Below are positions 1-7,961 of a stretch of 64,000 nucleotides of DNA, piece after piece. The notes under the pieces are model-generated. The model searched no databases and had not been told where the DNA came from. It saw only the letters and a program-made list of their open reading frames with translations. The stretch's first letter is position 1, and the number at the start of each line of letters is the position of its first letter. The position numbers and the translations under genes are program-made. Origin of the DNA: Streptomyces sp. NBC_01314 (GTDB lineage Bacteria; Actinomycetota; Actinomycetes; Streptomycetales; Streptomycetaceae); assembly GCF_041435215.1 (NCBI RefSeq), contig NZ_CP108394.1, positions 6,634,001-6,698,000 of the forward strand, in the 5' to 3' direction.

Positions 1-1195
1 AGGCGGTGTTGCAGGAGCGGGCGAAGCTCGCCTTGAAGGTGCCGCCCTTGATCTCGAACTTGTCGTCGTTCTGGAACTTCCAGCCGCCGTACGACGAGAA
101 CTTGGGGCACGGGTGGACCTTGCCCGCAGAGGCCAGGCCCTTGTCGAGGAGCAGCGCCGACGACACGATCTTCATCGTGGAGCCGGGGGCCAGGGAGCCC
201 TGGAACGCCACGTTGAAGCTGCCGGAGTTCGCCGCGGCCAGGATCTCGCCGGTCGAGGGGCGCATCACGACCACCGACGCCCGCTTCGTGGCCGCCACCT
301 TCGCCTCGGCGGTGGCCTGCAACGACGGGCTGAGCGTCGTCCTCAACTCACCCGGAGTGCCCTCGTTCAGCTCCAGCAGCGTCTTGTCGGCGGCCTTCTC
401 CTTGCCGGACCCGGTGGACTTGGTGGAGTTCTCGGACGACTTGGACTCGGAGGTGCCGGACCTGCCGTCCGACGCGTCCTGTGCCGGGTCCGCCCGGACG
501 ATCCGCAGCTCGACGCCCGCCTTGCCGCCCGCCTTCTTGCCGTACTTCTCCCGCAGACCGTCCAGCACCGAGCCCAGCGACGGGTACTTCTCCGTCGTCA
601 GCTCGCCGCCGTCCCGGTCGAGGGCCTTCACCGGGGGCGTGCCCGCCTCGCCGGTCACCAGGCGGTCGCCCTCGTCGAGGTCGGGGTGGACGACGGACGG
701 CTGCCAGTCGACGACGGGTTCGCCGTCCTTCTCGGCCCGTACGACGGTGAGGGCGGACGCGTAGGCCACGGGCTTCTCCGTGCCCTTGTAGGCGACCGTG
801 CCCTTCACCGTGAACGGCACCTTGTCGCCCGAGCGCTTGCCGCGGGTGAGGGTGACGTCCTTCACGTGGGCGTCCTTGGCGAATCCGGTCAGCGCGGTCT
901 TCGCGGCCGCCGAGTCGTCCGTGGCGGCGGCGGCCTTCGTGACGGTGCCCTTCTGCCAGGAGGTGAGGAACGCGGTCGCGGCCGTACGGACCTCGCCGGC
1001 GGACAGGGGGCCGCTCTTCACGGCCTCGGCGCCGCCCGAACCGTCGTCGGCCGACGCGCCGGCGCCGAACACCGTGTACACGGCGACGGCGCCGCCACCG
1101 AGGGCCGCGACCGCCACTCCGCCCAGCACCAGGTGCCGCCGTGACCTCCCCGACTTCGCGGCCTTCCGCTCGTCGACACGCCTTCTCTTACCCAC
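1..1195 (-). CDS. Class B penicillin-binding protein, C-terminus beyond window
   Basis: Peptidoglycan transpeptidase anchored in the membrane and acting outside the cell. Translation from the GTG at 1195 gives a basic cytoplasmic stub, a membrane anchor near residues 20-42, an NTF2-like (MecA_N-type) domain, a linker rich in S, K and E, then the transpeptidase domain. The catalytic STMK motif lies near residue 339 and the second motif SCN is reached just before the window edge; the KTG box is outside. A GGAAGG sequence about 9 bases upstream supports the start. The next gene (1496-3130, same strand) is a paralogue with the same domain order, so the pair probably arose by tandem duplication. 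Family assignment is firm; the exact role in wall synthesis is not visible. Confidence 0.9.
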   Translation of the reverse strand, partial: MGKRRRVDERKAAKSGRSRRHLVLGGVAVAALGGGAVAVYTVFGAGASADDGSGGAEAVKSGPLSAGEVRTAATAFLTSWQKGTVTKAAAATDDSAAAKTALTGFAKDAHVKDVTLTRGKRSGDKVPFTVKGTVAYKGTEKPVAYASALTVVRAEKDGEPVVDWQPSVVHPDLDEGDRLVTGEAGTPPVKALDRDGGELTTEKYPSLGSVLDGLREKYGKKAGGKAGVELRIVRADPAQDASDGRSGTSESKSSENSTKSTGSGKEKAADKTLLELNEGTPGELRTTLSPSLQATAEAKVAATKRASVVVMRPSTGEILAAANSGSFNVAFQGSLAPGSTMKIVSSALLLDKGLASAGKVHPCPKFSSYGGWKFQNDDKFEIKGGTFKASFARSCNTA

Positions 1196-1347
1196 GCTCC
1201 CGACCTTCCGCTGCCCCTGGCTACCTCTCGTCCCTCAACGAGAACCACCACACTAGAGTCCCGCGGATCACTCCGTGGGTTCGGCCGGGATATGGGCGGG
1301 CGGGTGAGGGCTGGTCGCGCGCCGCGGCGGAGCCGCACGTCGACACA

Positions 1348-1437
1348 GCCCCGCGCCCCCGAAAAGCAGGGGCCGCGCCCCGTGCTCCTCGGCCCGCGGG
1401 GCCGTGTTTCTCAGGGGTGCGGGGAGCCGCGCGAGCA
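1348..1437. repeat. Intergenic palindromic repeat, copy 1
   Basis: The 300-base gap between the two penicillin-binding protein genes (1196-1495) holds no gene. It contains a degenerate copy of a repeat seen at six other intergenic places here. An arm with CCGCGCCCC and GAAAAGCAGGGG (about 1350-1372) is answered by an inverted arm with TCAGGGG and GCGGGG (about 1410-1437). It could fold as a long hairpin and act as a terminator for the upstream gene. Confidence 0.55.
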
Positions 1438-1495
1438 ACCACACACCACCCGCACGCCGTAACGGATCCGCACCCCTACGGCGCGAACCGGGAAC

Positions 1496-3130
1496 TCACC
1501 CCCCGGCTTTGAGCACATCCACCACGATCGGGCCGGCCGCCTCACCGCCACGGCCACCACCCTCCGACATCGCCGCCGCGGCCACATCCCCGCGGAACCC
1601 GGTGAACCAGCTGTCCGCCACGGCCTGCCCGTCGATCTCGGCGGACCCGGTCTTCGCCCCGATGTCCCCGTTGAGCGGGGACATGACGGTCGCGGCCGTG
1701 CCCTGCGTCGCGGTCAGCCGCATCATCTGCTTCAACTGCGACGACGTACCGGGCGACAGCCCCTTCGCCGTGGCCAACTCCCGGTCGTCCAGCTCGGGTG
1801 AGACCAGATACGGCTGCCGGAACGCACCCGTGATCGCCGTGGACGTCACCGACGCCATGTTCAACGGGTTCATCAGGACGTCACCCTGACCGATCGCGTT
1901 GGCGGCCCGGTTCGGCCCGCCGGAGGGCGGCACCTTGCCGTCCATGGAGACGATGCCCGTCTTCCAGTCGTCCCGGCCGATCCCGAACCGCTCCTGCGCC
2001 TCCTCGGTCAACGACGCGTCGGACAGCGGCTTCTCGTCGATCAGCTTGATGAAGGCCGTGTTGCAGGACCGTTCGAAGCTGTTGGCGAGCGTGGCGCTCG
2101 GCGTCTCGTCCGCCTTCATGCCCGGCAGGTTCTTGAAGGTCTGGCTCATCCAGGTGGCCGTGTCGGGGCAGGGGGCGGGGCCGTTCATGGAGGTCACGCC
2201 GTTGTCGATGAGCATCGCGGCGGTGACGATCTTCATCGTGGAGCCGGGCGGGAGTTCACCCTGGAAGGCCGCGTTGAAGCTGTCCTTGCGGTGGTTGGCG
2301 ACGGCCAGCACCTGACCGGTGCTGGGCTGCAGGGCGACCACGGACGACTCGGCGTACTTCTTGACCGCCTGCTCGGCCGCCGCCTGCGTCCGCGCGCTGA
2401 TCGTGGTCTCCAGCCTGCCCGCCTTGCCCTCGGCGAGGGTCAGCAGGGTGGTGTCGCCGGCGTCCGTGGCGGTGTGGTGGATGCCCAGCTCTATGCCGGG
2501 GGTGCCGCCCGCGTCGGCGCCGTAGCGTTCGCGCAGGGTGTCGAGGATCGGCCCGAGGGAGGGGTACTTCTCCTTGGTCAGCACCTTGCCGTCCCGGTCC
2601 ACCGCCTCGATGGGCGCCGCCGCCGCCTCCTCGGTGAACAGCGTGTCGCCTGCCTTCAGCTCGGGGTGCACGACGGACGGCTGCCAGTCGACCAGGGCCC
2701 GCCCGGTGGTCTTCCCCCGCACGACGGTCAGCCGGCTCTTGTACGACAGTTCCTTGCTCTTGCCCTCGTACGACACGGTCGCCTCGACGGAGAACGGGAC
2801 GGTCCGGCCGCCGGTCCCGGTGGGCTTGCCCGGCTCGATCCTCACGTCGTCGATCCGCGCGGTGCCGGTGAAGCTGCCGAAGACCTTGCCCGAGTCCACC
2901 GCGTCGTTCGTGTACGACGACGCCGTGGCCGAGTCGCCCTTCTCCCAGGCCGCGAAGAACTTCTCCGTCGTCTCCCGGACCTCGTCCGCACCCGGCGGCC
3001 CGGTCTGCTTCTCCGCGCTCCCGCCGTCCCCGTTGAGCGCCGTCACGAAGTTGTACCCGCCGTACCCGGCACCCCCCACCATCGCCGCGAAAACTCCGCC
3101 GACTATGGCGACCTTGACCCCCTTGCGCAT
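1496..3130 (-). CDS. Class B penicillin-binding protein
   Basis: Membrane-anchored peptidoglycan transpeptidase of 544 residues. All three active-site motifs are present: STMK at 297-300 (acylated serine), SCN at 355-357 and KTGS at 493-496. A single membrane anchor covers residues 7-30, followed by an NTF2-like domain (about 45-155) and a dimerisation segment. I chose the ATG at 3130 because a GGGGGAG ribosome site sits about 7 bases upstream; an in-frame start at 3199 has none and would add 23 unlikely residues ahead of the anchor. It is a tandem paralogue of the gene at 1-1195 and lies just downstream of pmt on the same strand. Target beta-lactams and division or growth role cannot be inferred from sequence alone. 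Confidence 0.92.
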   Translation of the reverse strand: MRKGVKVAIVGGVFAAMVGGAGYGGYNFVTALNGDGGSAEKQTGPPGADEVRETTEKFFAAWEKGDSATASSYTNDAVDSGKVFGSFTGTARIDDVRIEPGKPTGTGGRTVPFSVEATVSYEGKSKELSYKSRLTVVRGKTTGRALVDWQPSVVHPELKAGDTLFTEEAAAAPIEAVDRDGKVLTKEKYPSLGPILDTLRERYGADAGGTPGIELGIHHTATDAGDTTLLTLAEGKAGRLETTISARTQAAAEQAVKKYAESSVVALQPSTGQVLAVANHRKDSFNAAFQGELPPGSTMKIVTAAMLIDNGVTSMNGPAPCPDTATWMSQTFKNLPGMKADETPSATLANSFERSCNTAFIKLIDEKPLSDASLTEEAQERFGIGRDDWKTGIVSMDGKVPPSGGPNRAANAIGQGDVLMNPLNMASVTSTAITGAFRQPYLVSPELDDRELATAKGLSPGTSSQLKQMMRLTATQGTAATVMSPLNGDIGAKTGSAEIDGQAVADSWFTGFRGDVAAAAMSEGGGRGGEAAGPIVVDVLKAGG

Positions 3131-3282
3131 GACGCGACTCCCCCTTTGAACGCGTTCAGAAACCGCTTTCCGAGGCTCACTGTAAACACGCCGGAGCAAC
3201 GCATGGGAAAAATGCTTCCCGTGTGTGCCCTGATTGTTAGCCCAGGAGTCCCTCAGGAGCCCGGCACGCCGGATTCAGGCCA

Positions 3283-5022
3283 TCACACCCAGGTATCCAG
3301 CCACATCCGCGACCGCCACGAGTCGATCGGGATGGGCTGGCCCGTGTAGATGGGCCAGAAGTAGATGAAGTTCCAGGCGATCAGGAGGACCAGCACGCCG
3401 GCTCCTGCCGCGCCGGCGACGCGGCGGCGTTCCGGGGCGCCGGGGGGGCCGAGGATGGCGCCGATCATCATGGTGACGGCGAGGCAGAGGAAGGGGAGGA
3501 AGACGACGGCGTAGAAGTAGAAGATCGTGCGTTCCTGGTAGAGGAACCACGGGAGGTAGCCGGCGGCGATGCCGCAGGCGATCGCGCCGGCGCGCCAGTC
3601 GCGGCGGAAGAACCAGCGCCACAGGACGTAGAGAACCGCGAACGCGGCGGCCCACCACAGAAGAGGCGTGCCGATGGCGAGGACCTCGCGGGCGCACTTG
3701 TCGGCGGTGTCGGTGGCGCAGCCGTCGTTGCCGGGCGACGGCGACTCGTAGAAGTACGAGACCGGGCGGCCGGCGACGATCCAGCTCCACGGGTTCGACT
3801 GGTACGTGTGCGGGGACGACAGGCCGACGTGGAACTCGTAGACCGCGTGCTCGTAGTGCCACAGACTGCGCAGCCAGTCCGGCAGCCAGCTGAACCAGCC
3901 GCCCTTGCCCTCGGTCGCGGCCCAGTCGCGGTAGTAACCGCCGGCGCCGTCGTCCGGGGAGACGATCCAGCCAGTCCAGGAGACCAGATAGGTGACGATC
4001 ATGACCGGGACCGTGGACAGGAACGCGAGGCCCAGGTCGCGCTGGAGCGTCGCGATCAGCGGCTGACGGGCGCCGGCGACCTTGCGGGCCGCGTAGTCCC
4101 AGAGCACCGTCATGATCCCGAAGAACACCATGAAGTACAGGGCGTTCCACTTGGTGCCCAGAGCCAGGCCCAGGCAGAGGCCGGCCAGCAAGCGGTACGG
4201 GCGCAGGCCCAGGCGGGTCGTCTCGGCGATGAGGGAGTTGGGGCGCACGACCCCGTCGCCGTCCGGGGGGAGCGCGGCGGCCAGCCGTTCGCGTGCTCGG
4301 TCGCGGTCGATGACCAGGCAGCCGAACGCGGCCAGGACGAAGAACATCAGCACCTGGTCGAGCAGTGCCGTGCGGCTCATCACGAAGTGCAGGCCGTCCA
4401 CCGCCATCAGCGCGCCCGCCAGGCAGCCGAGGAACGTCGAGCGGAAGATACGGCGGCCGATCCGGCAGAGCATCAGCACGGAGAGCGTGCCGAGCAGGGC
4501 CGTCATGAAGCGCCAGCCGAACGGGTCGAACCCGAACATCAGCTCGCCCAGACCGATCACGTACTTGCCGACCGGTGGGTGGACCACGTACGCCGCGTCC
4601 GTCGGGATCGGCACGTTCCCGTTGTTCTGGAGGATCAGCTCGTTGGCGTTCTTGGCCCAGTTGACCTCGTACCCGCGATGAACGATCGCCCACGCGTCCT
4701 TGGCGTAGTACGTCTCGTCGAATATCACCGCCTTGGGGCTGCCCAGGTTGTAGAACCGCGTCAGCCCCGCGACCAGCGTCACCAGCAGCGGACCACCCCA
4801 CGCCGACCAGCGGACCAGGCGCGCCGCGGCCGCCTCGCGCAGCCCGAGCACGGCCAGGACGCGCGGGCTCGGCCGGGTGTACGGGGGCACCAGCCGGGTG
4901 CGGACGTCGCCTCTCGGTGGTGCCGCGTAGCCGAATCGGCGCAGGCGGTGCTGCCACGACGGCCGCTGCTCTTCGGTGGCCTGGTCCTGCCGGGTGTCCG
5001 TGGAGGACGCGGTACTGGTCAC
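3283..5022 (-). CDS. pmt: Protein O-mannosyltransferase (GT39)
   Basis: Integral membrane glycosyltransferase that transfers mannose from polyprenyl-phosphate-mannose to Ser/Thr of exported proteins. The 579-residue product has about ten hydrophobic helices. Its first outer loop carries the acidic motif of the family (FDETYYAKDAW) soon after an RFYNLG segment, then VHPPVGKY. In S. coelicolor Pmt is needed for glycosylation of secreted proteins and for phage phiC31 infection (established for that species). The GTG at 5022 is chosen because the upstream frame is low-complexity; no strong ribosome site is visible. It is divergent from rsmI across about 200 bases and followed by the two penicillin-binding protein genes. 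Confidence 0.92.
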   Translation of the reverse strand: MTSTASSTDTRQDQATEEQRPSWQHRLRRFGYAAPPRGDVRTRLVPPYTRPSPRVLAVLGLREAAAARLVRWSAWGGPLLVTLVAGLTRFYNLGSPKAVIFDETYYAKDAWAIVHRGYEVNWAKNANELILQNNGNVPIPTDAAYVVHPPVGKYVIGLGELMFGFDPFGWRFMTALLGTLSVLMLCRIGRRIFRSTFLGCLAGALMAVDGLHFVMSRTALLDQVLMFFVLAAFGCLVIDRDRARERLAAALPPDGDGVVRPNSLIAETTRLGLRPYRLLAGLCLGLALGTKWNALYFMVFFGIMTVLWDYAARKVAGARQPLIATLQRDLGLAFLSTVPVMIVTYLVSWTGWIVSPDDGAGGYYRDWAATEGKGGWFSWLPDWLRSLWHYEHAVYEFHVGLSSPHTYQSNPWSWIVAGRPVSYFYESPSPGNDGCATDTADKCAREVLAIGTPLLWWAAAFAVLYVLWRWFFRRDWRAGAIACGIAAGYLPWFLYQERTIFYFYAVVFLPFLCLAVTMMIGAILGPPGAPERRRVAGAAGAGVLVLLIAWNFIYFWPIYTGQPIPIDSWRSRMWLDTWV

Positions 5023-5224
5023 CGCGCCATCGTAGGGAACACCGCTGTGGGAGTCCCGTGGGAACGGAATGTGGGGCGTGGGGCGTGGGGCGCTTTCCGG
5101 GGTGTGGGTGCGCGTGGCAGGGCGACCGCGGGTGGCGTGTGGCCGGGCGCGCCCACGCGGCGGAGCCGCGTTTCGGCACCGTCCCGCGCCCCTTCGGCGG
5201 TTTCGCCCCTGGGAGGATGGGTGG

Positions 5225-6073
5225 GTGACAGGAATCCTTGTGTTGGCAGGTACCCCCATCGGTGATGTTTCGGATGCGCCGCCCCGGCTCGCCCAGGAGT
5301 TGGCCGGTGCGGACGTGGTCGCCGCCGAGGACACCCGGCGGCTCCGGCGGCTCACCCAGGCGCTGGGCGTGCAGCCGGGCGGGCGGATCGTCTCCTACTT
5401 CGAGGGCAACGAGGCGGCGCGCACGCCGGAACTCGTCGAGGCGCTGGTGGGCGGGGCGCGGGTGCTGCTGGTCACGGACGCGGGGATGCCGTCGGTCTCC
5501 GACCCCGGGTACCGGCTCGTCGCCGCCGCCGTGGAGAAGGACATCCGCGTCACGGCCGTACCGGGGCCCTCGGCCGTGCTCACCGCGCTCGCGCTGTCCG
5601 GGCTGCCCGTCGACCGGTTCTGCTTCGAGGGGTTCCTGCCGCGCAAGGCCGGGGAGCGGCTCGGACGGCTGCGTGAGGTCGCGGAGGAACGGCGGACCCT
5701 CGTGTACTTCGAGGCGCCCCACCGCCTGGACGCGACGCTCGCGGCGATGGCCGAGGCCTTCGGCGCGCAGCGGCGGGCCGCCGTGTGCCGTGAGCTGACC
5801 AAGACGTACGAGGAAATCAAGCGGGGCCCTCTCGGGGAGTTGGCCGAGTGGGCGGCGGCCGGTGTGCGCGGGGAGATCACCGTCGTGGTCGAGGGGGCGC
5901 CGGAGAAGGGGCCGGAGGAGCTGGACGCGGCGGAGTTGGTGCGGCGGGTTCGGGTGCGGGAAGAGGCGGGGGAGCGGCGCAAGGAGGCGATCGCCGCGGT
6001 GGCCGTTGAGGCGGGGTTGCCGAAGAGAGAGGTCTTCGACGCGGTGGTGGCTGCGAAGCGTTCGGCGCCATAG
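5225..6073 (+). CDS. rsmI: 16S rRNA (cytidine-2'-O-)-methyltransferase
   Basis: SAM-dependent enzyme of the tetrapyrrole-methylase fold that 2'-O-methylates C1402 of 16S rRNA. Start GTG 5225 is preceded by GGGAGG (5211-5216). The 282-residue product opens with LVLAGTPIGDVSDAP and continues with VVAAEDTRR, the DAGMPSVSDPG loop and VPGPSAVLTALALSGLP, all diagnostic of RsmI. The C-terminal tail (RREEA-type helix, KREVFDAVVAAK) is the usual RsmI extension. It is divergent from pmt and the first of a run of plus-strand genes. RsmA, another rRNA methylase, is encoded 3.6 kb downstream. Confidence 0.95.
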   Translation: MTGILVLAGTPIGDVSDAPPRLAQELAGADVVAAEDTRRLRRLTQALGVQPGGRIVSYFEGNEAARTPELVEALVGGARVLLVTDAGMPSVSDPGYRLVAAAVEKDIRVTAVPGPSAVLTALALSGLPVDRFCFEGFLPRKAGERLGRLREVAEERRTLVYFEAPHRLDATLAAMAEAFGAQRRAAVCRELTKTYEEIKRGPLGELAEWAAAGVRGEITVVVEGAPEKGPEELDAAELVRRVRVREEAGERRKEAIAAVAVEAGLPKREVFDAVVAAKRSAP

Positions 6074-6125
6074 GCGTGACGGGGCGTTCGGCGGCGTAGG
6101 GGCGGGGGTGCGTTCGCCGGCGCGG

Positions 6126-6168
6126 GCCCGGCGGGGCTTCTCGCGCGGTTCCCCGCGCCCGCGAGAGC
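6126..6168. repeat. Intergenic palindromic repeat, copy 2
   Basis: The 340-base gap after rsmI (6074-6413) holds no gene I can support. Its main feature is a copy of the window's intergenic repeat (GGGCTTCTCGCGCGGTTCCC core), which can fold on itself because CTCGCG is followed by CGCGAG. It may end the rsmI transcript. Confidence 0.5.
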
Positions 6169-6413
6169 CACGACGCGCCCGCACTCCGCGACGCGCAACG
6201 CACGCCCCTGTGCGCCCTGAACGAGCCTCCACGCCCCATGCCTCGGCAAAGCCGAGCAAAGCACAGCCCTCGCGCGGACGGCCTTCCCACAAGGGAGGGC
6301 CAAAACGGCTTCAACAGTCGGCAGGTGGGGTGCCGTTCAGGTCCGCCGAGGCGTCCACTGGGTGGTGGAGGACGTACTCGTCCTCACCGTCCAGCGGACC
6401 AGAGGAGCTGGCA

Positions 6414-6824
6414 ATGACCGAGATCGCAGAGCGGACCGTCCTGCGGGACACCGCCACCGCCGTCGTTCACGAGTCGTATGCGTTCGCCTGCATGCGCTGC
6501 GGCCACGGCTGGGAGCAGTCGTACGAGATCGAGCACCACAACGACGCCCAGGGGCACGACTTCGTGATGTACGTGGCCGACGACAAGGTCGTGCCGTCCC
6601 CGCTGTCGAAGCCCGCGTGCCAGAACTGCGACGGCCATGTCGTACGAATCATGCGGGCGGGCCAGGTGTCGTCGGTCCGCGACGCCGAGCGCCGGCGGCA
6701 CGTGCCGAAGCCGCGCCCGGCGAACGCGTCGGACGCGGAGGCGCCGGACGCGGCGGAGCCCACGGAGCACCACCACTGGCACCTGTCCGACCTGCTGCAC
6801 CCGTTCCACCGCAGGGCGAGCTGA
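6414..6824 (+). CDS. Small zinc-ribbon-like protein of unknown function
   Basis: Conserved-looking 136-residue soluble protein. Residues 22-29 hold CMRCGHGW and a second pair CQNC occurs about 40 residues later, which together could bind one zinc ion. The C-terminal third is acidic and alanine-rich, then ends in a histidine-rich patch (EHHHWHLSDLLHPFHR). The ATG at 6414 has AGGAG about 7 bases upstream. No catalytic motif is visible and I do not recognise a named family. It lies between rsmI and tatD, transcribed in the same direction with large spacers. A nucleic-acid-binding or metal-handling role is possible but is inference only. Confidence 0.75.
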   Translation: MTEIAERTVLRDTATAVVHESYAFACMRCGHGWEQSYEIEHHNDAQGHDFVMYVADDKVVPSPLSKPACQNCDGHVVRIMRAGQVSSVRDAERRRHVPKPRPANASDAEAPDAAEPTEHHHWHLSDLLHPFHRRAS

Positions 6825-6867
6825 CCCCACCGCCAGGCGAGCTGATCCTCCCCCGGTGAGCCTGGAG

Positions 6868-6908
6868 GGCATGCCCCGATCCTGCGATTCGTAGGATCGG
6901 GGCATGCC
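6868..6908. promoter_or_regulatory. 16-bp perfect inverted repeat over the tatD start
   Basis: Arms 6868-6883 and 6893-6908 are perfect complements separated by 9 bases. The right arm contains a -10-like TAGGAT (6892-6897), the only Shine-Dalgarno candidate AGGA, and the ATG of tatD (6904). It could be an operator on a leaderless promoter, or an RNA hairpin that hides the translation start and also ends the upstream transcript. Confidence 0.7.
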
Positions 6909-7806
6909 TTCGAACGACTCCGGCAACGCGTCCGGCAAGAACGCCAAGAACGCCGCGCCCCCGCTCCCCGAACCCCTCCGGGTGCCGGTCGCGGATTCGC
7001 ACACGCATCTGGACATGCAGTCCGGCACGGTCGAGGAGGGCCTCGCGAAGGCCGCCTCCGTGGGGGTGACGACGGTCGTCCAGGTCGGCTGCGACATCAA
7101 GGGCTCGCGCTGGGCCGCCGAGACGGCCGAGCGGTACGCGGCGGTCCACGCGACGGTCGCGCTGCACCCCAACGAGGCGCCGCGGATCGTGCACGGCGAC
7201 CCGGACGGCTGGTCCCGGCAGGGCACGCGTACGCCCGGCGGCACCGCCGCGCTCGACGACGCGCTCGCGGAGATCGACCGGCTGGCCGCGTTGGAGCAGG
7301 TCAAGGGGGTCGGGGAGACGGGGCTCGACTACTTCCGGACCGGGCCGGAGGGCAAGGCCGCCCAGGAGCGGTCCTTCCGCGCACACATCGAGATCGCCAA
7401 GCGGCACGGCAAGGCGCTGGTCATCCACGACCGCGACGCCCACGACGACGTGTTGCGGATCCTGAAGGAGGAGGGCGCGCCCGAGCGGACCGTCTTCCAC
7501 TGCTACTCCGGTGACGCCGACATGGCCGCCGTGTGCGCCGAGCACGGCTACTTCATGTCCTTCGCCGGGAACATGACCTTCAAGAACGCCCAGCCGCTGC
7601 GCGACGCCCTCGCCGTCTCGCCCCTCGAACTCGTCCTCGTCGAGACCGACGCGCCCTTCCTGACGCCCGCGCCGTACCGCGGACGGCCCAACGCGCCATA
7701 TCTCATTCCGGTCACGGTTCGGGCGATGGCCGCGGTGCGGGGCATCGACGAGGACGCGCTGGCGACGGCGCTCGCGGCGAACACGGCGAGGGCGTTCGAT
7801 TACTGA
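6904..7806 (+). CDS. tatD: TatD-family metal-dependent DNase
   Basis: Cytoplasmic TIM-barrel hydrolase of the amidohydrolase superfamily; bacterial TatD proteins are DNases. The 300-residue product carries the metal ligands in order: DSHTHLD, GETGLDYFR (bridging Glu), VIHDRDAHDD, VFHCYSGD and VETDAPFLTP. The length fits the family, with about 30 extra N-terminal residues rich in N, K and A. The start is uncertain in mechanism rather than position: ATG 6904 lies inside a 16-bp palindrome and only 6 bases after a TAGGAT box, so it may be translated without a leader. It is followed after 155 bases by rpfB. Confidence 0.93.
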   Translation: MPSNDSGNASGKNAKNAAPPLPEPLRVPVADSHTHLDMQSGTVEEGLAKAASVGVTTVVQVGCDIKGSRWAAETAERYAAVHATVALHPNEAPRIVHGDPDGWSRQGTRTPGGTAALDDALAEIDRLAALEQVKGVGETGLDYFRTGPEGKAAQERSFRAHIEIAKRHGKALVIHDRDAHDDVLRILKEEGAPERTVFHCYSGDADMAAVCAEHGYFMSFAGNMTFKNAQPLRDALAVSPLELVLVETDAPFLTPAPYRGRPNAPYLIPVTVRAMAAVRGIDEDALATALAANTARAFDY

Positions 7807-7808
7807 AG

Positions 7809-7880
7809 GGTCACGCTCTGTCAGCCGTCCGGGGGGCCCAAAAAGATGATCAGTGGCCCGTGTCGCGACACTGCGTGACC
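7809..7880 (+). terminator. Structured region between tatD and rpfB
   Basis: GGTCACGC (7809-7816) pairs with GCGTGACC (7873-7880), enclosing the perfect 12-bp palindrome GTGTCGCGACAC (7860-7871). It begins three bases after the tatD stop. It may terminate tatD or form the start of an rpfB leader. There is no T-run. Confidence 0.45.
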
Positions 7881-7888
7881 ACGTTGCT

Positions 7889-7916
7889 TTGGAGGGTGAT
7901 CGGAGTCCGCTAGGTT
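7889..7916 (+). promoter_or_regulatory. Possible rpfB promoter
   Basis: TTGGAG (7889-7894) and TAGGTT (7911-7916) are separated by 16 bases, a plausible vegetative-type promoter about 40 bases ahead of the rpfB start. Judged by eye only. Confidence 0.35.
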
Positions 7917-7961
7917 CACGTCGCCCGACCCGGACCCGGATCCCCTCTGGAGCGTGTCGTC

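Noticed and set aside
7807..7961. ydaO-type c-di-AMP riboswitch ahead of rpfB
   Set aside because: The leader is short and I could not fit the conserved pseudo-symmetric helices; a covariance scan would be decisive.
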